The notes under the pieces were generated by a model that had not been told where the DNA came from, did no database searches, and saw nothing but the letters and a program-made list of their open reading frames with translations. Shown one piece after another: positions 1-11,477 of a stretch of DNA of 64,000 nucleotides. This DNA comes from Xylogone sp. PMI_703. Taxonomy: Eukaryota; Ascomycota; Leotiomycetes. The stretch lies in NCBI GenBank assembly GCA_021399445.1, contig JAJTUQ010000002.1:6572001-6636000 (forward strand). The letters are read 5' to 3'. Position 1 is the first letter of the stretch. Each line of letters opens with the position of its first letter. A program made the position numbers and the translations under genes.

Positions 1-1253
1 TTGTTGTATTATTGTTTGTACGTTGGTAAATGTCCAAACCTCATGCTCATAATATTTTTCAAATATTGAAATATTCTTTGAGGGGGTAATACAAAGAAGA
101 TGAAGACTATTCTTCATTTCTGCTCGTCACGTACTCGAAAAACTGTCATAAGTTAACCCTCATATCACATGTAAAAGTAGGTGTTGCATCTCATCATGTG
201 GGATCTAATATATAATCTGAAACTCAGTACCAATAGCTGACAAGTCATTCCAGCAAGTATAGTATATTATCCACCCCGCTCATATCTCCAGACAAATATA
301 ACCACGATGAGAACACTATCAGATACGACTCAACCACCCACCACAGCTACACTCACATCTCCTTTCTCCATCCTGCCCCAGACCCAGATCCAGATCCAGA
401 TCTACCATCGTACAACCCTCCCCTTCTCTGCCGTATCACTATTACGTATAACACGAGAGAAAAAAAATTTAGACGCTGCTGTACCAAGGAGAAAAGAACG
501 TGGAACCATAATCATACCGAGAATTTCCTAGCCTCCACCCTCTTTGTGATACGTAGCATGAACTCGGGTCCGAACGAAAATTCTCCGAGGAGACCAGATA
601 CGAGATGCAAGATGTGCGTAACCGCCGGAGGGTTCAGGGATGGAACAGAGTGGAGGGGAGTGTAGGCATCAATATGATCCTTGACCCTTGATGGAATGGA
701 GAAGATCTGTTTACGTAGTTGAACCTGGGGTTTTATGTCATGTGGAATATCAGCTACTGCGTACTAGGTGCGTAGTTTTCAGCTGGCGATGGCGTTTGTG
801 ATATCCATTCGGAGTGGCGTGGATTGCTATTTGTTCGTACTTCATTTATGGTGGCCTTGGATGTAGAGCATGAAGATAGAAGGTGAGATAATGAGCAAAA
901 GTAGTTGACTTGTAAGTGGGTGTTGGATAGTAAATGAGCCCAAGGAAGGGAGTTATTAAGGGCGTAGGTTTACAAGTAATTGTCTACAGTAATCGACCAG
1001 CGTGGAAAGAAGTTTGGAAGTGAAAATCTTTACTTCCAACCAAGTGCTTAGGTATAGGTCGTCCATCACTCGACGCACAAGACAGCTAAAGTGCAATAAG
1101 ATTCATAAGTTAATAGAGCAGAATTTCTTACCTCTGAAACTCTTCGCACCATAAATAGTCACATCACAAGACATAATCTCACTCATCGAATATGTATGAT
1201 CAATGATATATTTCTTCATGAGTTTATGAGGCTTCTACCATCACTAACACATC
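1..1253. other. Intergenic, no supported gene
   Basis: AT-rich left flank. The only sizeable open frame, 74 codons at 307–531, has low-complexity T/P/Q composition and no recognisable domain, so I do not call it. The right part is the 3' flank of the FAD oxidase gene. Confidence 0.6.
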
Positions 1254-3067
1254 CTATTCATTCAACTTGAAGTACCCCGGTTGTAATGTCTGGAATACGC
1301 CATGGGGATCATACTTCTTGCTAATTTGCTGCAGCTTCTTATAGTTCTTAGCTCCGTAGCCAGGGAACACCTTCTGTTCCAGAGCAGCATAGTTCTGATA
1401 TATGAAGGGATTGCCGAGGTCCATTGCATAGGCTGTAGAATTGATTCTATTGATGGTGTTGCGTGCGGCTGCCATAATTGCATCGTCATCTGTGATACTT
1501 GACCATGAGATGGCGAGGTTAATCACTGTCAATGGTTAGTAGGTGCAGTAGATTATGGATATCTGAGGGTGAATAGTATATATAGTGTTTCGTTTTTGTA
1601 GGAGGAATAACATACAGGTCAGTGGTCCATCAGCAGCGGTGATACCTAGAGCATTTCCTCCATTTTGAGTAAAATGAGATGTCATGTCTGTAGTGATAGG
1701 TTGAAGGACAATAGAAGGTAGAATGCCGGAGGCGTTTGCCACAGGGGCTATCTCTTCCATGAAGATGTTAACACTCTGGTTCAAGAGTTGACCTGAGTTC
1801 TTAGTCATTACAGTCCAGTATGTTTGTCTAGAGAAACATTAGCATCAGATTCAATACTTCAACTCATCGATCATGATTTTCCGGGTAGTAGACGTGGAGA
1901 AGATCGAGGCTCACCTAAATCCTCCGGGATTTGACGCATTGAAAGCAAGTGTTAAGTCAGTTAGATTTGAAATCGCGAGAGTCGAAGCTACCGAATTAGG
2001 AATGGAGGTGAAGTTTTGGAAAATAGGAGGATTGGCAACTGGCTTTGCGTACTCCAGGTCCAAAGCTTCAATCCATAGTCCCTCCGATTGAACGAATGCA
2101 TATGCCAAGATAACCGCGGCATGCGTATCTTCAGGAGCATTGATATTGAAATCGGTGAATGCATTGATGAGTGCAGCAGAAGCATCAGACAAGAAAGTCA
2201 GAGACCCTCCCCACATCTCGCCTTGAGGGAACGTAAAAAGGTCGAAACGTGTGACGATGCCAAAGTTATTGCCTCCACCGCGGAGAGCAAAGTAGAGGTC
2301 CGGATAAGACTGTTCGTTCACATCTTTGATGCTTCCATCTGCCAAGACAACCTGAGCTTCTGTTTAGCTAGGAAACCTCTTGATGTAATTCTGGATATCT
2401 GCAGACTCACTTCATAGTTGACGACGTTATCACATGCCCATCCAAACTGGCCAGAAAAGAACGAGATGCCACCTCCAAGAGTCAATCCACCAACTCCAAT
2501 ATCAGCAACTCTCCCTCCGACGACAGATAAGCCCATTGGCTCAAGTTTCGAATAGACGTCGAACCAACGATTTCCGGGCCCCAGCGAGGTCACGTTCCGG
2601 GCTGCATTGACCGAAACCTCATTCATATTGACGAGATCAATGGTAACTCCCCCATTGATATTGGAGCCACCAGTGAAAGCGGCATGGCCGCCGCTCTTAA
2701 CAGAGAATTGACACTCATACTTCTTCAGCAACTGTATGGCAGTCGAGACATCTTGGGCAGAAGTTGGAGAGAGGCGACAGGCAGGCGTTGTACTGGCTTG
2801 CTGAACTGACCAGTATCGGGATTCCTCAAAGTCATATACAGTACTGTTGGGGAATGCTACTTTGCCTGGTAAGGCAGAATCTAGACCATGACACTGGGTG
2901 CAGTTCAGTTAGTAATGATTAGTCCTGGACCCTGAGAGCGTACGTACCGCTGACACGCAGCTGCTCGTTCCAGGGGAGGATGAAGGATCTCGAACGTCGA
3001 CTGCACTAATTGCTGCAACGGCTTGACTGAGCACAGCCAAGATTGATAGACCGTGCGGAGGATACAT
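1254..3067 (-). CDS. Secreted FAD-linked oxidase, berberine-bridge enzyme family
   Basis: Five exons, 3067–2948, 2893–2411, 2351–1915, 1827–1616 and 1525–1254, join in frame to 507 residues, normal for fungal BBE-like oxidases. The start gives a signal peptide (MYPPHGLSILAVLSQAVAAI). Then come a FAD_binding_4 domain (SVKSGGHAAFTGG; GGLTLGGGISFFSG) and a C-terminal BBE motif near the stop (YDPHGVFQTLQPGYFKL). The His of SGGH and the Cys of GWACDNVVNYE are the two positions used for covalent FAD attachment in this family, so bicovalent flavin is likely. These enzymes oxidise sugars, alcohols or secondary metabolites with O2; the substrate cannot be read from sequence. Nearby membrane-protein and transporter genes do not prove a cluster. 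All introns are GT–AG. Confidence 0.93.
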
Positions 3068-4834
3068 GGTACCAGGCCAACTCGGCGGATCAAATTGATT
3101 AACGTATCAATGAATGAACCAGATCTTTGGTTCGGAAAGGAAGAACAGAAGGCAGCGACAGAAGAAATGACATAGAACTTCCGGGGTGCTGTTCCAGCGC
3201 CAATACAGTATCGGTACACGTACTGTATAAAATCCCCCACCGATTCTAGGACGGATGTAACGGCGTGAGGGTCAACACCACTTTCTGTGGAGGAGCAAGC
3301 TTTTGGTTACGTCTGCCGACCAGGGAGCTGTTCTGCAGGAACGCCGCAGAGGTAGGCTGGCGAGGCTGGCTCCTCTTCCGCTTCCTGGCTGCATCCCCTG
3401 CTACGGAGGACAACCAGTTGGCAAAGGCATTGTGCACAAAGCAGCGCAGAAGCAGCGCAGTTACAGCATTGAGTACTTGGAATCCCTGATTACAATGGTC
3501 TATAATGCGTTTTCAGACGATAAGGTGCTTCAGACCAGCGGACGTCGAAGACTACTCCGTACGGAGATACTCTCCACCGCATCAATTCACTCATCTCGGT
3601 GGCGGGAGGAGGCTGGGCTGGGCGTCAGGGGTCGGAGGGTGCTTCCGAGATATGTAGTCGAATCTTGATTGAGGAGGTGTTTCGCGCCACGCCGCACATG
3701 TAATAAGATCCAGCAACTAACGATTTGACTTTCAAGTATCGCGACGGGTGATTCTATCCATCTACAGTAATTACCATAGGCGGGAGACTGATTGATTCCA
3801 GACTTCAACCTTGCTACCAAGACAGCTTCAGTGTCCCGTCGCAGCCCCTCCCACGTATTGAGGCGCGGTACTATCGTAATACTGTACGATACTGTCATGG
3901 CTTCTTCTCAGCTGGGCCCGGATCATCATGTAGTCGGTCCTTCCGATTGTGTTTCACTCAGAGCCTGGATGCTCTGCGCCTGAATTAAGTTGCCGCACTC
4001 TTATCCAGTAGAGGAGTAATGGAAGAGGATGTCTTTGAAAGAATAATACGGTACAGCATTCCAGAAACAAGAAGAAGATGTTGTACAGTGATGATCGTCT
4101 GGCCCGTCAAGAGATCACGGTACTGATACCACCGTACTGTACCTTAATTAGCCTTTGTATCGGCTTTGCTCAATGCTCAATGCTACGCACCCCAGAGACG
4201 ACAGTGCGTCTGAGCTTACCTCATGTGTCATGATCTACCAGCTCCACCAATAATTGAAAGGAATATATCCAGGTTGGGAGGCTCGTCCATGCCGGCCGAG
4301 CGTCTACTTGCCACGGTTGCTGCTGCCAAAGTTGCAGTACAGTGTTGAAAGCAGTGTCTTGTAGATTCTGTACATTTAGTTGGGACCAGCCCGCAACTTC
4401 GCCACAATAGGACGTGAGGCGACTCTGGAGAAATTTAGGTTCCAGAATATGGAACTTGGCATAGTTTCTGATTAATCAAAGCTATCATCCTGAGGCAATT
4501 GCTGATGCTTATCTCGTTGCCATGACCCATGAGGCTTCGTAAGCTCCCTTGCGAGATCTGGACATTGGTCCCGCACCCTGTTCCAGAGGTCTGGAAGCAG
4601 TGTAAAAATACCGAGCGCTCTCATCCCTAACCTACAGCACTTGCCCCGTCAATCCGGGCTAAAGAAGGGGTTACGGTACCCGATTCTGTTGCGGACAGAG
4701 TTGACATTTCTACTCTATCTACACGGTGTTGACCATATTGTTTATTGTCGCATTGATGGGGTTATGAAAATCATATCGTTTGGAAGGCAACGCCATTGTT
4801 GGTTCTTGGTTGGCCAACGAGCAAGTGAGCGACT
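3068..4834. other. Intergenic between FAD oxidase and rhodopsin-like gene
   Basis: Probable divergent promoter region for the oxidase (-) and the membrane protein (+). Short overlapping open frames at 3246–3983 show no domain or splice logic. Several copies of a palindrome-like TACTGTA/TACAGTA core lie at about 3880–4380. Confidence 0.5.
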
Positions 4835-6049
4835 ATGGCTTCGCAAAATATATCACAAGGCGGCGATAGGGTAAATTCCGTTACTCTCTATTGCTGTTCC
4901 AGTTGGCCTTCTGTGTTCAAGATGCTGATGTTGCGCTAGAATGCTCTGATCATAACTTTGGTTCTATCCTGCGTCTTTGTCTTCGTTCGAGGTATAGCAC
5001 GATATCGAAAGACCGGCACCTTTCCTCACGCTATAGAAGATTTATTTCTCTTTCTTGCCCTTGCTTCCTACATCGGATTGGTGGGAATTTATCTTTACTG
5101 CTTGCCAATTCTATTTAGATCTGAAGCTATCGGCGCTGGAAAGGAGCAAGTGTACCCTGGATTCGACCATGATATGAAGGGCATGCTTCATGGATTCCTC
5201 GCGGCGCAATTGATTTTTTGGCTGGCACTATGGAGTGTCAAGCTGTCTCTGTTGTTCATGTTCCGGAAATTGACCATTGGGTTGCCAGACTATAGGTATA
5301 TCTGGGCGGGGATCATGGTGTTTACCCTGTTGTCCTTTGTTGGCTGTGTTATCAGCGGCTTCACTAGCTGCTCATCCTTACATGCATGGTTTACGGCTGG
5401 AGCCTGCGAGACAGCAAGAGATGCTGTCGCAAAGAAAGCGAGCTTGTATTATTCGTTGGCTGTGGATCTTTTGACAGATTTGCTTAGTGAGTTGCTGTGT
5501 TGCTCTCTTGGATATGAGGGGATGACTAACGCGTCTCAGTAATGTCAATTCCAATCAGGCTACTCTGGACCCTCCGTATCTCCGCCCTTGAAAAGCTTAG
5601 CGTGGGATTTGCATTCAGTGTTGGTGTGATTACTATGGTCATTGCTATCATTCGCGTGATCTCTCTGGATAATACAACGGAAGATGGGGAGGTTAACACA
5701 TCCTGGCTTGTTTTATGGGCCGCAATCGAAGTCTGCGTGGGTATGTCTCCCCCATTCCCCCTTTCCAGAGAAATATATAGCTGATGCTGTCAAAGCAATC
5801 TTTGTTGGATGCCTGCCTGCCTTCGCGATATTTGTGCGTAGTGAAGTAATTTCGAGCAATCGCCAAACGTACTATGGACCTAACGGCACGTCAAACGCCC
5901 AGGAGAGGAAGAGAAGCCACGGCCGAAGCGAAAGTATCTTACTCGATGATGTTGATATCCATGGTAGGGAGGATTTTCACGACCCAGGCATGACGAACAT
6001 TGGCGGTGTTAGCTGGACGGAAGTTACTGCGCATGGTGAGAGATCCTGA
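4835..6049 (+). CDS. Seven-helix rhodopsin-like fungal integral membrane protein
   Basis: Four exons, 4835–4870, 4940–5486, 5540–5740 and 5796–6049, join to 345 residues. The short first exon (MASQNISQGGDR) leads straight into a first hydrophobic helix (NALIITLVLSCVFVFV). About seven hydrophobic segments follow, with loops rich in Arg, Lys and Trp (FWLALWSVKLSLLFMFRKL). The tail of about 75 residues is hydrophilic and probably cytosolic (RKRSHGRSES). This layout is that of the large fungal rhodopsin-domain/PTH11-related membrane family, which has many paralogues and few known ligands. There is no N-terminal CFEM cysteine domain. The domain placement is recognition from the pattern; the function is unknown. 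Confidence 0.82.
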
Positions 6050-7930
6050 TTACAGCAGTGACATCTATCTGCTGGATGGGTTTAGGCTCTGATCAGAACG
6101 AGCACCAGTCAAGGTTCTATCTGCCATAGAGGTGGACTTGCCTCCGGAGAATAAGGGATAATGATTCCAACCCTTCGTCATGCGTACAGTCGCCGTGATA
6201 TCCCGATAGAAAAGCACACGAGGCGGCAGACAGCGAATGCCAATATGGGGATGACACAAGAGAGCGCAGCACTATGAGCTGCTTGTCGATTAAGTACCGG
6301 AGGAAAATAGGACATATCGTTCTATAATTGTAGCCTTAGAAGGCCGACACATGATGGTAGCGGCATTGAGCTGAGAGACACTGGTGATAAAGGGCCTGCT
6401 GGATCCAGGCGTCATAGCGCGAAGAGTATATCAGGGCGTTTAATTTTTGAAAAACTAGGGAAATTCGGATACCCCAGAGTCAAAAGGAGTTGGAAATCGG
6501 ATGTTGCAGCTTTCGTCTCGATATCTATATAGTGCAGGTCGGGACATGGATACGGCTTATTGGTGGTTTGGATCTAATGAATAATGAGTAACGAAATAAG
6601 TAGCACCCATATGATAGTAGACCAAGTGTAAAAGAAAGCGTGGGAAGACGGAGAGAGGTACATGATTAAACTCGTGAGGTGGTTACAGTTACACAAACAG
6701 CAGACTTGACTTGGAGGTGGGTTCCCTTCCAGATTCGGCAAGTGGCACACCTTACTTTGACCTCACGAGACGACAACCCTCCGCCCAACACAGATTCTCG
6801 GGATGTCTTGAACCCTTCAACCGTGGTCATATTATAATTATTGTACCACGATTCAACACCAATGAGTTTACATTGTTACAGTGTCACTTTTATTCGCAAG
6901 ATCGCCAATATTTTGATGCTCTCGCTCTCTATAGATGGTCCTCTACACGCCATGATACGGAAAGATTGTTGGCCCCTCTTAGGAACTAGCTAGGACTCAC
7001 AGCTACGTGAAGTATTCCAGAGGAACATACTGGAGAGATATATTCTGAGAGACCCAAATCGGAAGAACAGGGCAGCATACAGCTTATTAGTCGTCTTCAC
7101 GACGCTATCTGCATATCATATCTCACACGTCCAAATCAAACCAAGTAAGTCAGTCACTGCATCAATAATCAATGCAGCATGGTCACCACGCGAGGAGACA
7201 AGCCCACGGCAATAAGCATTTTAGACGCAAGCACTTGGTCTCCTCTCCTCCCCGGATAATCCAGATCCCAGAACGGCGGGCGGATCAGGGCAAGTCGAGC
7301 CGCCGCGTGGGTTTGGAGGCAGGAGAGGGGCTGCGGGATTGCGACAGACGCGAGTAAATGATGTGATCGCCCGAAACGGCAACAAGAAGTGGTCGCAATA
7401 CAACACTCACCGCACTGGACATTGGACATTATTGGACATCTGGGAGAATTACTGGATAATGGTACAGTTCACTCAGTTGATGCAAGTCAATCATCCATTT
7501 CTAGCGTACGTATTTTCCAGCAGTCTGGTCGTGGATCCCAGTGCCTGGCCCCGCTTGGGTTCGTTGATGATGTGATTCCTCCATCCACACCAGCCTCGAT
7601 AAGACTGTAACTCGTCACCCCCAGCGCGGTTTGATCAGGCACATGGCGGAGATGCTGCTGCTTCCGGACGGGGGTGTGGAAATTCTCTTCGCGGATGGCC
7701 TCACGGGCGAGGACGAGATGGGGATAATCACTGTGGGGAGACATGCACCTTCCAACAAGGGAGCCTTTGCTGGGAAAGTATTTCAAGGATGAGGTCGCTC
7801 TGCAGATCAACCTCATCCCCGCTTCTTCTACTTTTTTTGTTCCTCTTCTCCTTCGTCTTGTCATCCCTATCTCTCTACTTCTCATAAGAGTAAAGACCTC
7901 GAAGTAAGGACGAGAGTGAAGGTATCGACA
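6050..7930. other. Intergenic upstream of MFS transporter
   Basis: No supported gene. Small open frames at 6711–6989, 7169–7429 and 7487–7957 overlap on both strands without a domain. The right end is the transporter promoter and leader. Confidence 0.5.
7822..7886 (+). promoter_or_regulatory. Pyrimidine-rich core promoter tract
   Basis: A strongly C/T-biased stretch (cttcttctactttttttg and following) ends about 45 bases before the transporter ATG at 7931. Such CT tracts commonly precede transcription starts in filamentous fungi. The promoter role is inferred from position and composition only. Confidence 0.4.
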
Positions 7931-9671
7931 ATGGCTTCCCAAGATCCAGAGAAGCATATTGCTGCTTCTCCAGGGCTGCCGCCTATAGACGCAGACGAGA
8001 TATCCCCGGCCGACTCACAGCACTTCGATGACAACTACGAGGTCTACAAGCATGGCCGGGAGCTCGAGTTCGATGCTGCAGAGGCGAAGAGGGTTCTGCG
8101 CAAGATCGACTTACGTATCATGCCCATTCTCTTCGTCACATACACCCTGCAGTATCTTGACAAGAACTCCATCAATTTCTCCAGTGTCTACGGTCTCCAG
8201 AAAGGCACGCATTTGCATGGCCAGGACTACTCGTGGCTAGGTACGGTTGATCCAATAGTCCAAGACCAAACTACCAAAGGAACCCCAACATATTCTCTAA
8301 CACTGTATATTTTCAGGTTCCATCTTCTACTTTGGCTACCTTCTCACTCAGTTCCCATCTGGGTATTTCCTCCAGCGGCTCCCTGTCGGCAAATTTCTCT
8401 CCTATACCACCATCCTCTGGGGCATCATCCTCATGACTACCCCAGGATGCACGAGTTTCGCAGGCATAGCTGTCAATCGCTTCATGCTGGGTGCTGTTGA
8501 AGCCACTATCAACCCAGGTTTCGTCCTCATGATGTCCATGTGGTACACCTCAAATGAGCAACCTCTTCGTCTCGAGATTTACTATTGCACCAATGGTATA
8601 GCAACCATGTTTGGTGGCCTTATTGGATATGCTGTCGGACACATCACGACGGGCTTGCCTAGGTGGATGTATGTCTTCCTCATCTTTGGTGCCGTATCCA
8701 TTGCATGGGGCATCGTCAGCTTGATCGTCTTGCCCGACCTGCCATCTACAGCCAAGTTTCTCACCCCCGAAGAGCGAACTATCGCTGTCAACCGCGTTGC
8801 AGCTAACAGACAGGGTGTCAAGAATCGCCATTTTCAGACTTACCAGGCATGGCAGACTGTCAAGGATCCCAAAACCTGGATTTTATTTGTTATGGCCGTA
8901 GGAGCGCAGATCCCTAACTCAGCAATAACAAGCTTCACCAGTATTATTGTGGGCAGCTTTGGATTTGATACACTGGGGACCCAGTATATGCAAATTCCAG
9001 GAGGTGCTATTCAGTTTTTGGCCCTCATTTCTGGCGGCTGGATCTGTACCCACTGGCCCGGAATCCGTTGTTATACAATGATGGTGGCCAATAGCATTTG
9101 CATTGTTGGAGCTGGGTTATTAGTTGGGCTTCCCAGCCATAACAAGGTCCGTCTTTTTTTTTCTTTGCTTTCTAGTGCTTTGCTTGTTCCAATAAGCTGA
9201 CTAGAACGTGGGTAGTGGGGTCGCCTTGTAGCCTTATGGCTATGCTTCTTCCAGGGTCTAGGATTTAGTATGAGCTTGACAATGGTTTCTTCTAACATTG
9301 CTGGTTACACCAAGAAGCAACTTACAGCTGCTGTGCTATTCACGGGCTACTGCGTGGGCAACATTATCGGCCCACAAACATTCATTGCAAGCCAAGCACG
9401 TAAGTAATATTCTAACTTCCTGTAGGGGTTCCAGCTAACAACTTTACCAGCTGGTTATCACAGTGCATATATTGCCATGCTTGTTGGCTACAGCATCAAG
9501 CTGGTCATGGTTATTGTTCTCTACATCTATATGTACCGTGAGAACAAAAAGCGCGATGCAGCACAGGCGGCAAGGGGCGAACTAAGTGAGGAGGAAGAGA
9601 GGGAGGCTATTGAAAGAGGAATGCTAGATCAGACGGAGATTGATAATAAGGGATTCAGATATACTCTATAA
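7931..9671 (+). CDS. MFS transporter, allantoate-permease-like (anion:cation symporter family)
   Basis: Four exons, 7931–8240, 8317–9146, 9216–9399 and 9451–9671, join in frame to 514 residues, the usual size for Dal5/Tna1/Seo1-type carriers. The cytosolic N-terminus ends in RKIDLRIMPILFVTYTLQYL followed by DKNSINF, the hallmark of this family's first helix. About twelve helices follow, and the C-terminus is acidic (GELSEEEEREAIERG). These carriers import carboxylates such as allantoate, nicotinate or related organic anions with protons across the plasma membrane; the specific substrate is not deducible. The ATG at 7931 was preferred over an in-frame ATG at 7916 because it follows the family pattern and lies next to the leader. 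The gene converges on the CaaX gene with about 140 bp between stops. Confidence 0.92.
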
Positions 9672-9813
9672 GAATATAATATTGGTATGTGCTTGAATCG
9701 CATATGAATAAAAATATATTTAAGGGGTAAATTCTGCGCTGTGCATTCAATTCAAACGAGAAACTCCATGCTAACTTTTCTATAACGTATGAGTACCTAA
9801 GACGGTGAGATGA

Positions 9814-10317
9814 CTACATCAGGACGCACTCTTTCTTTTTCTTACTAACCTTTGCTCTCTTCTTTCCGATCTTGGTCGTACCGCTGGTCTTGCTACTACC
9901 CGTAGCAAACCTCAGGGGCTTATTTGCACCACTCGTCTTAGAACTCTCTCTCTCGTCGCTTTTCCCATTGATAGGCTCATTCTCAGTCGCAGTCTCACCA
10001 TCAGCGCTGGAACTTCCAGTTGCCGCTTCCCCCTGGGACCTCGATTCCGGTTCTTGTTCTGTATCTGGCTGTGACCTAGATTCAGGCATATCCGCACCTC
10101 TACCCCTACTACTATCAGCCCCGGGATGAAGGACCTGACCCTTACCATCTCGATCTACGGCCCACAACCCAACCTTCCATGACCCGTCTGCGTCGCGACT
10201 GCGGGTTAATCCCACGACTTTGCGTCTTGTGGGGGGATCGGAGGATGGGAAAGGGGCTTGGTAGCAGCGCCAGGGGGCGGGGCTGCCGTTGGGGGTTTGG
10301 AAGATGGGGGTGGGCAT
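9814..10317 (-). CDS. Small disordered protein with polybasic CaaX box
   Basis: One open exon of 167 residues that I do not recognise as a named family. The first ~65 residues look structured (PWRCYQAPFPSSDPPTRRKV; GSWKVGLWAVDRDGKG). The middle is a long Ser/Glu/Arg-rich disordered linker. The end is lysine-rich (RAKVSKKKKE) and closes with CVLM. C-a-a-M is a farnesylation signal; with the adjacent polybasic run it predicts anchoring to the inner plasma membrane, as in Ras-type tails. No GTPase domain is present. A (CA)n tract lies directly upstream of the ATG, so an extra 5' exon cannot be excluded. The CaaX end and basic run are seen; the membrane location is inference. Confidence 0.65.
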   Translation of the reverse strand: MPTPIFQTPNGSPAPWRCYQAPFPSSDPPTRRKVVGLTRSRDADGSWKVGLWAVDRDGKGQVLHPGADSSRGRGADMPESRSQPDTEQEPESRSQGEAATGSSSADGETATENEPINGKSDERESSKTSGANKPLRFATGSSKTSGTTKIGKKRAKVSKKKKECVLM

Positions 10318-10329
10318 GTGTTTGTGTTT

Positions 10330-10334
<5 letters not shown>

Positions 10335-10370
<36 letters not shown>
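10335..10370. repeat. (TG)18 microsatellite
   Basis: Uninterrupted TG repeat, 18 units, lying 18–53 bases upstream of the CaaX-gene ATG on the minus strand, where it reads (CA)n. It produces a false Cys-Val repeat in an overlapping plus-strand frame. Confidence 0.95.
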
Positions 10371-10371
<1 letters not shown>

Positions 10372-11369
10372 TTAGTTGGGTTGGAAGTTATAAGGGTGGT
10401 TTTTCTTGAATATGCCCTTGATTGTGTAAGTGCTAGGTGTGAGGATAGTACTGCCTGCGTGGATGTGGATGTGGGTGTGACTACTATTGGGATTAGTAGG
10501 AGAGGGATATGAGGTGAGCGGTTGTGATTTTATTTAATTGATACTGTTCTTCGTGAATGGCATTGTTCTGTATGATTCCATTCTATCTGTGTTTTATTGT
10601 ATATGAATAACATGTCTCGATCTATCTTTCTTAGTGACTTATAAAGGCCTCTGTTTCTTGGTTGGGGTTGATATTTCTCTGCATTCTTTGGGACAATGAC
10701 TGCTGCACCGATAGGTTTTTTTTCATCTGCAGCCTTGTTACGGTCTTTGAGAATAGTGTATGACCATTATCAACTCATATTCCAGTCTCGAGTTTCTTTG
10801 ATCCAGTACATATTGAATGAGCAGTATCAACCTAGCTGGTGTAAAGGAAATGCTTTGGCATAGTCAGAGTATGCTCAAGCCCCATGCAGTGACAGCTCTC
10901 TAGCAACGCATACTGGGCTGGGCAAAAGTTCGAATCCAGAAGTTCATTTGCCCGACAACCATGCCCTTTTCCCTTATTGCTACTTGCGATTTGGTTCTAC
11001 ATCAGATTCGTTATAATTCACACATCACCAATTTATATTTATTCTAAAGCTTATCACCACAGGGGTTCTGTTTATTTATACACCATTGATCTATTTTGTT
11101 TTCTTCTTTTGGAACATTTGTAAATAAACAGATACAGTCAGATTCAATTCATATGTTTGTTTGTTGCGCTCATGCAAATAAATATATCAACCACAACACA
11201 ACAAAAATATAAACGCACAAACAAATAAATAAAAACCACAAAAACATACATGTATCCCAAGAAAAAGAAACCTACACACAGACAAAAACAGACCATTCAC
11301 ATATAAACACCTTTACCACTCTCACCTCCTTATACACCTGCCCGCTTCAAAGCAAACAGGTCCAAAGAG
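10371..11369. other. Intergenic upstream of CaaX gene and tRNA
   Basis: AT-rich spacer with no open frame worth calling. A sequence near 10930 resembles a tRNA B-box but lacks the rest of a tRNA. Confidence 0.5.
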
Positions 11370-11469
11370 GGGCGCTTGGTCTAGGGGTATGATTTTCGTT
11401 TCGCATTTGTGCCTTGTCTGTGTGCGCAAAAACTATGAAAGGTCGTGGGTTCAATTCCCACAGCGTCCA
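11370..11469 (+). tRNA. tRNA-Ala(CGC) with a 28-nt intron
   Basis: The acceptor stem GGGCGCT pairs with AGCGTCC and contains the G3·U70 wobble, the identity element of alanine tRNAs, followed by discriminator A. The D arm is GTC/GAT. The anticodon stem TTCGT (11395–11399) pairs with ATGAA (11435–11439). The anticodon CGC is at 11402–11404. The T stem GTGGG/CCCAC encloses TTCAATT. An intron, about 11406–11433, sits one base after the anticodon, the standard eukaryotic position. Its GCG at 11423–11425 can pair with the anticodon as in other pre-tRNAs. Internal A box (TGGTCTAGGGG) and B box (GGTTCAATTCC) are present. CCA is not encoded. Confidence 0.92.
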
Positions 11470-11477
11470 TTTTTTTT
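11470..11477 (+). terminator. RNA polymerase III T-run terminator
   Basis: Eight consecutive T residues follow directly after the discriminator base of the tRNA, a strong Pol III stop signal. Confidence 0.85.

Noticed and set aside
10179..10512. Plus frames containing Cys-Val repeats
   Set aside because: Produced by translating the TG microsatellite; opposite the CaaX gene.
10925..10945. tRNA B-box-like GTTCGAATCC
   Set aside because: No acceptor, D or anticodon stems can be drawn around it and no T-run follows.
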